Origin: Heligmosomoides polygyrus polygyrus | Lineage: Eukaryota > Nematoda > Chromadorea > Rhabditida > Heligmosomidae | DNA: 64,000 nt | NCBI GenBank assembly: GCA_947396885.1 | Contig: OX377202.1 | Coordinates: 108,022,221 to 108,086,220 of the forward strand | Direction: 5' to 3' | In this document: in pieces, positions 52,201-62,140 of the stretch | Numbering within the stretch: position 1 is the first letter of the stretch | Layout: each line of letters starts with the position of its first letter | Position numbers and translations under genes: made by a program | Notes under the pieces: model-generated | Seen by the model: the letters and a program-made list of their open reading frames with translations, nothing else | What the model was told of the DNA's origin: nothing | The model's database searches: none

Positions 52201-55200
52201 GAAAAAAACGTACATAGACTTCACTGTATTTTTGCTGTATGCTTTGGTTATATCTAGCCTCGCAGCTGATCAGAGAAATTGAGTTCCTAGAAGCTTTCCC
52301 TGAGCTTAATGTTTCCATTCTCCTGTTATAGAATGTTCTGTTGCGATCAAAACTCGTGTAAGGAGTAGCTTTGCTTCTCAGAAAGCAGATGCGGGTTCGA
52401 GTCCCGCCTGACAGAAAAGTTTTGATTGCAACAAAATATCCTCTGACAACGAGTACGTCATACAGATGATTTTTTCAGTAGCCACTAGGGATTTGACAGC
52501 CTTCACCGCTCACCGCAAACTTGGGTAATTAAACCTTCACTATCTGGGCGAAATAACAATAACAATAACGATTTAATTACGATACCTAGAATAATACAAA
52601 AGAACACATTTACTTTACCTGCCGCTCCATACCTAAACATACGTGTTAAAGCATTGTTTCCATTCGCTTTTCTTAAAATGTTCCCATTCTTTCTGTTAAC
52701 TCTTTCGTATAAAAGCGTTCTCTAGTATAAAAGAAAGCGAGCTGTCACTTCCCTTTGACGCTTTTGAAATCACATTGAAAACATCTTTCAAATTGAAACG
52801 AGCTCTGTCGCATATGCGAGGCAATGCTCCGTTTTGACCGCGCAATCAACTCCTTGATCCCCCATCGACCGGCCTGGTCTTATCATCGCGGCGGTGCCGG
52901 GTCGGGAGCAATTCACTTAGTCAGTCTGTCTCCTCGTCGCTTCGTGACTCCGCCACTTTCTCATTGCCCGCCTCGTTCCTTGCGACCTCCTCCGGCGGAA
53001 TCCCCCTTGTGCAGAGATCGGGAAGTTTGAACGGTTAAACCCCCTGGGATCTATTAGGGGGGGGGGGGGGCAAAAGTAATGAGACAAAATGAAAAAAATC
53101 TTTATCTCCTTATAACTCAATTACAACTCAACGATGCTGAGGAGTGTATTTGCCATTAAGGGCAAGGACCTTGCTGCCATCGCTCAGCCAACTTCCTGAT
53201 CCCATCCCTCCAGAACTGCTTGAGCCTGGTGTTGATCAACTGCTCGATATGGTTGTCAAGGACTGCTTGGGTTCTTGTGTCCCTTCCGACTAGGAAGTCC
53301 TGTAGGCTCAAGTAGTAGTGGTAGTTGCATGGAGAAATGTCCAGCGAATACGGTGGGTGAGGCATGTGAACGTAGCCCAGCTGGCCAAGCTTATCCGTGC
53401 TTACTTGTTCCCGATGGGGTGCGGCGTTGTCGAAGAGGAGAACCTTCTTGAAGCGCTGCGAATGAATAAGAGCGAGTCGCCGGCCCATCTCCTCTATTTC
53501 GTTCACCATGGCCTTCGAGTTCATCGCGGTGCTCTTGGGAAACAGCTTCCGGTAAACCGATCAGTGGGCGCAGATCCAAAAGCTCCAAAGGTGCTTCTCG
53601 CCGTGAGCATCTCGCCGAACGAAGGTCGGTAACAATTCACCAGGCCTCACCCAGACTCGCTGCTTGGCGGGTTAAGGTAGAAGACGTACTTCTCATCTTG
53701 CGTGAATATTGAGCCTAGGCTGCTCGGGGTTGGGAATTGGGCGAGATTTGCGCGACACAGGTCGACTCGTCAGGCTGGGGTTTTGGCATGAGACAGACTG
53801 GGGTTTTTGGCATGCTTCTGGAAAGGGCGAAAGTGGTAACTTCTCAGGTGGGCTTCAGTAAGTAGCATACAAACATACAAATACGATAAGCACGAAAACC
53901 AGACTCCGGCCACGAGATATATGGACACGGTATGGGGTGTCTCATTACTTTTGGCCCCCCCCCCCCCAATAGTTCATCGTTAGTTCAGTAATAAATGCGC
54001 TACTAGTTCACATCGGGAAAGGGAGCCTAGTCCAAAGTATCTCACCGTCAGCCTCCCTCGCGTGTATCTCATTTTTGTTTTTCATTTCGTGTTTCATTTA
54101 GTTATAATAAACATTAGTACATATTTTCGTTAAATTCTGATAGGTATAGCCATATGTATTTGAAATGTTCAGTATCGAGTCCGCCATGCTATTTTGTTAA
54201 GTCCACCGAATGCAACAAGCTCCTTCCACATGACACTAGTGGATATCCTACAACGAATAATTTTTTGTTTAAAGCAAATCCTCTTTTTACCTTTTACCTC
54301 TTTTTTTTGAAAATTTTAAATTCGATTGCTCCGCCAAGTGAACGCATTTTTGAGTTTTATAAAATGTTTATTCTAAAAGGAGAACTGTGATGTCTGGCTT
54401 ATATAGAAAGACAGAAAGAGAACAATTTTAGCGTTAAAAGAAGAGATAGCGCCATGCATTCGTCTAACTCTTCGCGTTTTCCATTTGATTAATAACGTAA
54501 GTGCTGCTTACTTGAAACAGCGAAGACATTTGTGGTCTCTACAGATGTACCGTTGACAATAATGTAATTTCAAGCAAACAAAATCCTTTCCACATCATTT
54601 TGAAAGACGATTTCATAGGCCGCCAAACTGCACTGCTCTGTCTGAACCAATTGCCTATTCCACCTGTTCTAGTTTACGAGGCGATCAACAGATGCTTCAA
54701 GTCTAGAAGCCGCACCTTCACTGCCCACTCATCGCTCACCCCGATAAATATCTGCGCTAGTGAATGCATAGTGAATCCGGTGGAGCGTCGACGATTTCGA
54801 CTGCGATATGAAGCCGCACCGCACATACAGAACTTGACCGCGCTCCTCGCCGACTTTCAGACATCCAGATGGAAACGTTGTATCCGCAGCCGCTGTCGGC
54901 GATACGATCTCATTAGCGTTTTATGCGGGATTGGGCGCTTAATAGTTGCTGAACCATTCAACGACGCGACCGGAACGCTTCCAGGGGACATTTATGCGAC
55001 GTCAGAGACTTTCAGTACACTTCCTGGAAACAGAGCGGGACAACAACCCACCAGTGAGCTCAGACAGCACCTGCGCCACTGTCGCGCCCTGCAGCAGAGT
55101 CCAGCCATGGCAACGATAGGCCGTGATCACCGCGTCTTTCTCGTCCATGGCGGCTTTGATACCGACAGCGCAGGCCTCCTGAAAGCAGAACGGATCTGAA

Positions 55201-58200
55201 AATGTACCGCTAAACCAGACTACCCTTCACAAATACCTGTCCCGAGTAGAGATGGCAGAAGCCGCGGATCTTCTGCTCCTTGTAGAGGTTTCCAGCAGCC
55301 GATTCCATACGTCGGATGAGCTGAATCCTCCGATAAACACTCGCAGAGAGATTGTTGATTAGCAAGTGAACTGAAAATCAAGCAGCTTCTCCCTACCTGC
55401 ATCTTTTTGTAGTACAACAGCGCATCCTCTCGGTTGAGGGTCACTGTGTTGCTCGGTCCGCGGTCAAGTTTATGCAGTTTATAACCCTGAAGAGTCAGAG
55501 CAGACATTAAAATAAAAAATGAAGAAAAAGCGCAAAAATACAAGAAAAAGAAGCAAAAATTGACAAAAGGTGACCTACCTTAGTGTGAAACGTCACACCG
55601 TCGCTATTCATACGACGTTGCGACGCTACAACGGCTGCCGCAAGGGCAGGTGCTGGTGCCTAGAATGGGCAGCACTTTGAGAAAATCGATTTCAAAGTTG
55701 AATCGAAAAGGAAAAAAGGCTTCTCTTCCTTTTTTTTTAGCAAAGCATTGAGATCACTATACCCCTTTCTACTCTTAACAAATACATGTACAAATACATG
55801 TACAATTTTCACGTCGAATTGGACACTCCTCAAATCAAATTGGACACTTTTCAAACCACAATGGCCACTTTCCACGTCAAATTGGTCACTCTTCTGAGCT
55901 GTTTTGAACTTTTTTACTTCAGCTGCCTAAGTAAGTGTTATAATTTTATACAATTTTTATTTAAAAAGACAATGAATTAAACATTGTTTTAAACTGCAGC
56001 AAAGCAGCAGGCATGTAGTACATTAAAAGACTGAGTCGCTACATGCACTCGGAAGTCATCTGGGGCCGGATTCATGAACGACAAGATTTAACCCTGCTCC
56101 CTACTTACACGCGATTCATCAACGCGCGGCGGGGGAAACCCGAGGTAAGTGTCGAGGTAAATGCTACCTCGTACGAGCGTAGGGAAACATTTACCCTCAA
56201 GGCAAAGATTTTAATCCGCTGCCAATTTCTGACCCAATGCATCCCTCCGCTGGCCCGCTGACAGCTCAGAGTTGGCAGAGAGCCAGCGGAGGGATGCACT
56301 GAGTCAGAAATTGGCAGTGAAGCAAAACCCATGCATTGGCCGTCATGAATCAGAAACAGAGTTAAGTTCAAGGAAAGTGGCGGGTAAGTGGCCGTCGAGG
56401 TAAGTGGGGGTAGGACCGCGATCATGAATTCGGCCCCTGATTGATAGTGTAAATATTGCATGTATGGAGCCAGAAAGTCAGGATATATGTGTGTTTTGCA
56501 ATTGTTCATGCTGCACCGCTTGCAGACGTGAAACTGCATGCAAACAGAAATTTTGCTACCAATCGAATAAAAATCGCGCAGTTCCGGACGGGGGCATGGC
56601 GCAATCTCTGTTTTGGCAATATAAAACGGCCGCCTTCATGCTCTTCAAAACAAGCTTTATATTATTGTTTTCTTCAAAAATAAAATTTTTATGAAATTTC
56701 AAACTATGTGTTCTCTTATTGGGAATCAAATTAAAACTTCAAAGAAACTTATACTAATATGTTCCTTGAACCAAAAATTATTCTAACATTTTTGGGCCCT
56801 ATCCTAGTTCGAGGGGCTACATAACTAAAAAGTATTACATGTAACAAATCCACTTGAGACTTACCGAGCGGCTCCTACAGAACAACATAGAACCCTAAAC
56901 AAGAAAAAGACGCAAAGAAAAAGAAGAAAAATTACATTTGTTGCGGTTGTAAGCCGGCAAAGTTGTGTGCCCTCCTCACCATGTTAAATCCTGGTTATAA
57001 CATGTCAGGCGGCGGTCAGCACGCGGCATGCCTCCATTCCGTCGCTCCTTGCCCGCCGAGACGGTCGTAAACCGCGGTTTTATTTTTGTTTGTTCGTTCG
57101 TTTTCGGTTCCTTTTAGGTTCCAACTCGTTCTCTAGGAGCCGCTCGGTAAGTCTCTATTCATTTTGTCACCTATTTTCTAGTTACGTGCACCCCCCCCCC
57201 CCTACTGGACTAGGATAGATCACACTTTCTAGTTTAATATAGAAGAGCATGTCTCGATTTGGAGGAGTTCGCTTTAATTTGAAAAGTCTTAGGTTAGCTT
57301 AGAAGAGTGTCCAGTTTGATTTGAAAAGTATCCAATTCGACGTGAAAATGGTATATAACAAGAAGAACGCACAACATAGTCATCGATATACAAGACTCAA
57401 ATACAAATCGATCATGCCGCAATGCGTGTTAGAGGATGCACTGTTCTGGCGACGCATTTTCTTAGCATAGTTTGCTACTCAAACGGAATCCAGAGCTGGC
57501 GTGGACTATGCCAAAGAAATCGCCGGGTACTGCCCTACCGTGAGCTGCACATTTAAGAAACCCACGCCTACTGGAAATGCACCCCACCCCAAACCCGCAT
57601 AGCGCTGCAGTCATCTCCAGGCACTGTTAACTCATTCAAGCCCAAGCAAAAATCAATAAAATCAATCAATATCGATAATCGCTAATCAGTTGTAAATCCG
57701 GCCAGCGTGGTGCCCACATCTAACTCTCAACCTAGAGCAAACATCTACAATATCAGCGGGAATGGATGATGCCCTAGGAGTGGTCACTAATTTTGCGCAG
57801 ACGTACGGACACAGAGACAGTCGTTCACAAAAATCGACAAACGACATTAAAAGAATGGTCAATTGACAAGCTTATTGTGACGACTGTCCAGTGACCACGA
57901 CATCTACGTGATTTCCACTACAAAATGCCACTTCTAGACAAAAAATCGGTATAATTTGTTACATTTCAGCATCTCATCTACACACCAAGGGATGTGTGTT
58001 GTTAGAAAATATGCAATTTTCTCGCCAAAATGGACACTTTTCACGTCAAACTGGACATTTTCTTAATCAAGCCAAACGCTGTTGGAATCGAACCGAACAT
58101 CTTACAAATCTAAAGGGTTCCTTCCACATTAAATTAGAGACTCTCCAAAAAGGCTGGAATATTTTTTTTTTTTTAATTTTAGTATCACTTTCTATGACGT

Positions 58201-60376
58201 CTCAATTCAGCTGCACAATAAGTAAACACATGGCCAGAAATTGAGCTTGCTTTATGGAGGAGGAAGGCCAATTTTTAGTGCAAAAAAAAAAAGAGATTGT
58301 GCCATGCTCTCGTCCAAGAGGTCGCGATTTTTTTTCGATTTATAGAAAAATTATTCAAGTTGATACTGAGATGGGATCTCAGCTAAACGGGGCGCGTAAT
58401 CCACCGGCCCTTTATTCATTTCTTGAACGTGGTAGTACGAAACAGGAAATCTCTTCTGTCTCTCCTTGTGGATAAGCCCATCGTAGGTCATTCCATCATA
58501 TCTCTCCGGTGGCGTACTAGCAACTTGTAATACCTTTACAGGCTCTTCTTCCTCGTGAACGATAGAGCTCTCTCCAGTGCTAGGCGGCTCAACAGTTTCA
58601 ACAGTTTCAAGAGTTTCGACGTGGTCGTCCTGCCTTTGAAAGGTTTGAAAGGGTGAAAAAAGTCCAAAGCTGCGGCACGTTTCCTCAATTGTGTTGTCAA
58701 AGGTTCGCTGTAACAGCTGCAGCGCAAAAAAAGGTGTAAAAAATAAAAATGTAAAAATAGAGGTAAAGATAGGGCGCGTGTAGCGCAGTCGGAGGAGGCT
58801 CCGACGGTCGCATGCACCCGATACCAGGTTCCTGGTTCGGATTTCCCGCCCAGGCCAACCAAGCCTTCCATCCCTCCGAGGTCGGTGAATTGGTACCAGA
58901 CGTGTCTGGTAAGGATAAGGCGCTGACTTGTTCATCGGCTGGCCACCGCAAGTCATTGTATGGCCAAATACGCATTCATATCGCCTCCACGACATCCCGT
59001 AGAAGTAGAATACATGGCGCAACCCAAAAGGGATTGAGTAACGCCGTCCTTTATCCTTATCCTTTTATATGAGTTATATCTTATTCGGGGAGGGGGAGGG
59101 GAGTCCGTCAAGTGTCAGTTGCGCATGTCATCCCATGTCACACATCACATCCCCTGAACCTTAATAAAAAGCTTCACATAATTGCACTGCAGCTGAGGCT
59201 ATCGTAGAAACTCAAGTAAGGAATTGGAGACGCAAATCACTATATGCCCCCTCCAAATAGGATAGATCCAGCAAAATTCCTGCCTGCATGAAGTTTCACA
59301 TCTGTAAACGATGCAACAAAACAACTGTAAAGAACACACATATATCCTCATTTTGATGCATTATGTAAGCAGCACATTTACACTTTCAATCGAATAAAAA
59401 TCTCGACGAGCTTTTCGAGTGCACGGTGCGATCCCTTTTTTTAATGCACTAGACGATTGCTGCCTTGTTGCGAAAGAAAATGAAAACAAAAATTGGATCT
59501 ATCCTAGCCGGGGGGGGGGGGGGACATAACTAAAAAGTATGCAACGAAATGAATTGAGACATACCGAGCAGCTCCTAGAGAACGATATGGAACCTAAAAG
59601 AAACAAAAAACGAATGAACAAACAAAAAATAAAATCACCGCGGTTTTACAACCGTCTCGGCGGGCAAGGAGCGACGCAATGGAGTCATGCCGCGTGCTGA
59701 CCGCCGCGCCGGCTGACATGTTATAACCAGGATCTAACATGGTGAGAGGGCGGTTAAAGCCGCATGCTGCCTGCTGACCACCGCCTGACATGTTTTAATC
59801 AGGATCTAACATGGTGAGGAGGGCACATAACTTTGCCTACTTACAACCGCGGCGAAAACAAATGTAATTTTTTCGTTTTTTTTCGTGAATTTCTTAGGTT
59901 AGGTCCTATCTTGCTCAGTAGGAGCCGCTCGGTAGGTCTCAAGTCGATTTGTTACATACTTTTAGTTACGTGCCCCCCTCATCTGGGAAAGATCCCAAAA
60001 ATAATCGTTATTTTCTCCAAAAAGTGAAATTTTTAGAGAATTATTAGTATTAGCTAAGCTAAAAGGATCAAAGATACACCAAATTTTCATTTGCCAAAAA
60101 AAAACTATTCTAACCATCTTGGAGATTCTATGGTTCAGACTGTATGAAGCTAGTTTCGATTTGGAAGGCGTTCATTTTAATTTCAGAAGCGTTGGGTTGG
60201 TTTAGAAGAGTGTCCAATTTGACGTGAAAATGGCTTTCCTAGAACAAAAAAAAAATAGTAGGATATGTAGTAGCACTTCACTGTTTCGTTGCTCACTTTT
60301 ACAAATAAACAAATAAAATAAACAGAAAAGCATAGCGAAGCAGCCATACCTTAAACGACTTCACGAGAAGCGACAT
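46279..60376 (-). CDS. PDHA: Pyruvate dehydrogenase E1 component subunit alpha, mitochondrial (10 exons)
   Basis: The gene encodes the alpha subunit of the thiamine-diphosphate E1 enzyme that decarboxylates pyruvate in the mitochondrial matrix; it works as an alpha2-beta2 tetramer. Exons: 60376-60350, 55659-55579, 55486-55397, 55320-55237, 55178-55052, 52195-52063, 49461-49114, 49058-48938, 47616-47509, 46362-46279. All junctions are phase-compatible and give 1203 bases, that is 400 codons plus TAG, the usual length. MSLLVKSFK plus an alanine-rich basic segment is the mitochondrial targeting sequence. [29 protein letters not shown] and [10 protein letters not shown] (about 191-200, GDG and N of the cofactor motif) are intact. 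[11 protein letters not shown] (about 289-299) keeps both serines targeted by PDH kinase in animals (S290 and S297 here). Introns 1, 5 and 6 are 4.7, 2.9 and 2.6 kb and full of transposons; the others range from 58 bases to 1.3 kb. It appears functional. Confidence 0.93.
46439..46656. mobile_element. Palindromic MITE, TTCATACTTC type
   Basis: The edges are agggcctgctcatacttcga and ttgaagtatgaacaggcctt. The arms contain gacaaaagcgactggagcga and its inverse. A run of 16 G at 46486-46501 interrupts one arm. It lies in the last PDHA intron. Confidence 0.8.
46900..46995 (-). repeat. tRNA-like element, TTGCGATC-ended
   Basis: The minus strand carries GGTGCAGGTTCGAGTCCCGC, a perfect B box, followed by CTGGCGCAAGAGTTTCGATC. 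An A box and a closed cloverleaf are not evident. The same tail occurs at 52330-52445 and in both arms of 63089-63320, so it is a repeat rather than a tRNA gene. Confidence 0.55.
47009..47143. mobile_element. Palindromic MITE, TTTATACTTC type
   Basis: The element runs from agggcccgtttatacttcga to gtcgaaagtataaacggggc. The core attgatcgagcgacgcgatc is shared with the other copies. It abuts the tRNA-like repeat on its left. Confidence 0.85.
47995..48745. repeat. Palindrome of 750 bases in a PDHA intron
   Basis: The two arms, about 360 bases each, are inverted and moderately diverged. The left has ccccacagtcgctcacggag, ttccatccttccaccctgta and ctagccactgtgtgtccagc. The right has the complements gctggacacacagtggctag, tacagggtggaaggatggaa and ccgtgagagactgtggggtg. 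The centre is near 48370. It lies in the intron between the exons at 48938 and 47616. No transposase is visible. Confidence 0.8.
49114..49461 (-). CDS. PDHA: PDHA catalytic-core exon
   Basis: The largest exon (348 bases) starts after ATTCAG in phase 2 and ends ACGAG/GTGAGG in phase 2. It encodes the cofactor motif [13 protein letters not shown], the helix [20 protein letters not shown], the substrate-channel segment [20 protein letters not shown] and the first half of the phosphorylation loop, [13 protein letters not shown]. The loop serine split by the intron is completed by the next exon ([12 protein letters not shown]). Confidence 0.95.
49665..51047. mobile_element. FB1 fold-back element with an inserted MITE
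   Basis: The edges are cgattttcacgtcgaattga and tccaattcgacgtgaaaatg. Left-arm blocks (caaatttgtatagctttctt, gccatgcactcgaaaaacaa) and right-arm blocks (aacttatactaatgttgttc, gtcttagattagcttag) follow the FB1 order. It is interrupted at 50191-50692 by a TATCCTAG-ended element. It lies in intron 6 of PDHA. Confidence 0.7.
50191..50692. mobile_element. TATCCTAG-ended palindromic element with poly-G, copy 1
   Basis: The left reads gatctatcctagtccg, nine G, then cacataactaaaaagtatta. The right reads ctttttaattatgtggcccc then gactaggatagatc. Inside, catgttagatcctggttata and acatgtcag occur twice. An 8-base direct repeat GAAAATAG flanks it (50183-50190 and 50693-50700), and the FB1 sequence continues across. 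Eight-base target duplications are typical of hAT elements; no transposase is present. Confidence 0.75.
51235..52012. mobile_element. Palindromic element with tRNA-like arms, copy 2
   Basis: Same architecture as 34173-35034. The arms share ggcaggatgtagggcc, ctcagtttttgctgaacgct and a tRNA-like module (gcggcgcagtcggtagaagt, B-box-like gagttcgagacc) in opposite orientation. The right end is gagttgggaaccttttcttg. It lies within PDHA intron 6. Confidence 0.75.
52330..52445 (+). repeat. tRNA-like element with TTGCGATC inverted ends
   Basis: tgttgcgatcaaaactcg on the left and cgttttgattgcaaca-like agttttgattgcaacaaaat on the right are inverted. Between them gatgcgggttcgagtcccgc is a perfect B box. 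No complete cloverleaf. This appears to be a single-arm relative of 63089-63320. Confidence 0.55.
53054..53969 (-). mobile_element. Mariner element with poly-G terminal repeats
   Basis: Left: TTA, 14 G, then caaaagtaatgagac. Right: gtctcattacttttgg, 13 C, AA. Both are flanked by TA (53052-53053 and 53970-53971). The minus strand encodes a mariner transposase in broken frames. An ORF at 53524-53156 reads [15 protein letters not shown] (second aspartate), then [16 protein letters not shown], in which the third catalytic D is replaced by N, and [14 protein letters not shown] at the end. Upstream fragments ([15 protein letters not shown]) are frameshifted. It is inactive. Confidence 0.85.
53156..53524 (-). 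pseudogene. Mariner transposase C-terminal fragment
   Basis: A 122-residue open frame containing the DDE-domain end of a mariner transposase. The DNA-cutting site needs three acidic residues. FDNAAPH supplies one, but the SPCNYH position normally occupied by D is N, so catalysis should be lost even apart from the upstream frameshifts. It lies in PDHA intron 5 on the same strand. Confidence 0.8.
54150..54600. mobile_element. FB1-like fragment
   Basis: The phrases gccatgcattcgtctaactc, catttgattaataacgtaag and tgctgcttacttgaaa resemble the FB1 left arm. The termini and the second arm are missing. Confidence 0.4.
56061..56439. mobile_element. MITE, CCGGATTCATSAACGA family, copy 3
   Basis: The left is tggggccggattcatgaacg and the right gatcatgaattcggcccctg. 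Inner arms mirror ccctccgctggcccgctgac and agccagcggagggatgcact. The FB1 sequence ggaagtcatc and ctgattgatagtgtaaatat continues on both sides. Confidence 0.75.
56797..57221. mobile_element. TATCCTAG-ended palindromic element, copy 2
   Basis: The left end is ccctatcctagttcgagggg and the right end tactggactaggatagatca, preceded by a run of 12 C at 57191-57202. The arms contain ttaccgagcggctcctacag and ctaggagccgctcggtaagt. The shared core is catgttaaatcctggttata. Confidence 0.75.
58351..58707 (-). other. Possible coding exon inside PDHA intron 1
   Basis: An open frame of 118 codons plus stop follows an acceptor TGTTACAG at 58708. It reads [17 protein letters not shown], then an acidic [20 protein letters not shown], and ends [22 protein letters not shown]. 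Composition is protein-like and unlike the surrounding repeats. It begins in phase 0, the phase in which PDHA exon 1 ends, so splicing from exon 1 would be frame-compatible; it may equally be the last exon of a nested or broken gene. I recognise no family. Confidence 0.35.
58772..59067 (+). mobile_element. tRNA-derived SINE, plus-strand copy
   Basis: It starts gggcgcgtgtagcgcagtcg (A box tagcgcagtcgg), has the B-box region ggttcggatttcccgcccag and ends cgtcctttatccttatcctt. It is very similar to 39059-39358 in opposite orientation. It lies just upstream, on the opposite strand, of the possible exon at 58351-58707, whose frame would otherwise run into it. Confidence 0.9.
59496..59995. mobile_element. 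TATCCTAG-ended palindromic element, copy 3
   Basis: The left end is ggatctatcctagccg then 14 G (59510-59523) then acataactaaaaagtatg; the right end is tagttacgtgcccccctcat. The internal words tgacatgttataaccaggat and ctaacatggtgagg are present twice. It is inverted in its interior relative to copy 1. Confidence 0.75.
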
Positions 60377-60837
60377 TCTCTCCAACAGCGGGGCCCAGAG
60401 TCTGCTCCTGGTAAGCGAAAGTAATTCGGCGAAGGAAAACTGCCTGGTGCCGTCAGTTCGTCGCTGATTCCACGAACGAACTCGCAGCGGCGCAAACTTA
60501 TTCATTCATCTGAAGATAACACGACAGATACGAGCACTCGATATCGACGAGTATCGATCGGAACACACATAGGACGACCACGAAATGGAACCCTTTATAC
60601 AATGAGAAAAGAATAAGAAGAAATACAAGTACGAATGGGCGTCATAATATCTTTACGATGTGATTTTCACGCAGAACAATACTATTACCTTCAATACTCT
60701 ATATTTAGTACGAATGTGTTGATTGGAGGACTAGTACATGCCATAAATATGATAATAACGCTATCGCAATTAGAGTGGGCCACCGTGTCGGCCAATGGTA
60801 GCAGGTCACCCCCAAGTAGCATCGTTACACGTCAACA
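60377..60837. promoter_or_regulatory. Presumed PDHA 5' region
   Basis: This is the DNA immediately upstream of the PDHA start codon on the minus strand. It contains gatcgatactcgtcgatatc (palindromic) near 60540-60560. I find no clear TATA box or initiator, so no promoter element is assigned; the call rests on position only. Confidence 0.3.
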
Positions 60838-62140
60838 CAGGTAAAACAGTTATCGCCATGTTGTTCCACGTCATTTTACCGTCTTGACGACGTCGGACAG
60901 CATCAGGCCATTATGTTCTACCTTGGGATTTCTTCACCAATTTTTGTAAATAGGTAGATTTTCTCTAATAAATGGCGAATTATGTTAAAACCTATCAGCC
61001 CATCGTCAGAGGTCAGAAACGATCAAACAGCAATCATCCGGTCGTGAATGTTCTTCTCCCGTTTTGACCTACGATGACGCCACGAAGAATTGGCGTCAGT
61101 TTTCCAGAACTGGTCGTTAATGTGGCCTACTGGGAGAGACACAGGGGACGTGTGCGATGCACTAGACCAATCAGGCCACATAGAATTGCGCACCACCTAG
61201 AAAGGGTGTGCTCGGTCGGCGCTGTGATTGGCTGAGATCGGACTGACGCGCTCGGTCTCCCCGTGAAGGCCACATTAGCTACTTGTACCGTTTTTGCTCT
61301 GGCGTCTTGCACTGAATTTTAGATTTAGCTCTAAAAATTTACCGTCGGTGACAAATTTTTGACAACTATTTTCTTGAATGGTCAAGTCCGACTGCGGTAA
61401 TTGCAGCGGGTAGCGGCTTTTCGCTCTTTCTCAGCATATAGAGGTGGTGGTCTCCGACAGTGCCCTCACATTTACAACTCCAACTGCGGTAATTGCAAAT
61501 ATGAGAACACTGTCGCAGTTAGGGTGGACCATCTCTATATGTTGAGAAAGAGCGGAAGCCGCTACCCGCTGCAATTACCGCAGTCGGATTTGACCACTCA
61601 AGAAAATGGTTGTCAAAGATTTGTCAGCGACGGTAAATTTTTAGACCAAAACCTAAAACTCAGAGTAAGACGCCAGGGCAAAAACGGTACAAGTGGTTAC
61701 TTTAACTTTCACGGGATAGACCGAGCGCGTCGGTCCAATCTCAGCCAATCAGAGCTGCGACCGAACGCGCCATTTCTAGGTGGCGTACAACTGTATGCAG
61801 CGTGATTGGTCTAGTGTATCGAATCCGTTCCATCTCCCCCAGTAGGTCACATTATCGACCAGCACCGGAAACTGACAATGCCAATTTATCATAGTTAACG
61901 GACGACAGGCCGATTACAGCTTGAACTTGTTTTGACCCTGTGACGACGGCTTGATTGCTCTTTAACAAAACTCGCCATTTATTGGGCAAATTCACCCAAT
62001 TACAAAAATTGGTGAAGAAACCCCAAGGTAGAAATTGACGGCCCTATGTCATATGCGTGTCACAGGTCAAAGCGGTAAAATGACGTGGGACGATATGGAC
62101 CTTCCATCGCTGGCCGATCCGGTTGAACTGTTTTGCCAGT
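60838..62140. repeat. Palindrome of 1.3 kb (large fold-back element)
   Basis: Arms of about 600 bases meet near 61480. The outer ends are caggtaaaacagtt on the left and aactgttttgccag on the right. Further matches are ttccacgtcattttaccg with cggtaaaatgacgtgggac, ccttgggatttcttcaccaa with ttggtgaagaaaccccaagg, gaccaatcaggccaca with tgattggtc, and gactgcggtaattgcagcgg with its exact complement. No transposase is seen. It lies 460 bases upstream of the PDHA start. Confidence 0.8.

Larger units (their letters stand above)
55797..57354. mobile_element. FB1 fold-back element with two inserted MITEs
   Basis: The edges are tgtacaattttcacgtcgaa and tccaattcgacgtgaaaatg. Diagnostic blocks include gggggcatggcgcaatctct and aaacttcaaagaaacttata. 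Elements at 56061-56439 and 56797-57221 interrupt it. It is located in PDHA intron 1. Confidence 0.7.
58010..60232. mobile_element. FB1-like fold-back region with later insertions
   Basis: Left: atgcaattttctcgccaaaa then tggacacttttcacgtcaaa. Right: agaagagtgtccaatttgac then gtgaaaatgg. Between them lie a possible exon, a SINE (58772-59067) and a TATCCTAG-ended element (59496-59995). The arms are more diverged than in other copies. Confidence 0.5.

Noticed and set aside
54600..55199. 199-codon plus-strand frame
   Set aside because: Its 3' part is antisense to the PDHA exon at 55178-55052. The rest has no recognisable domain.
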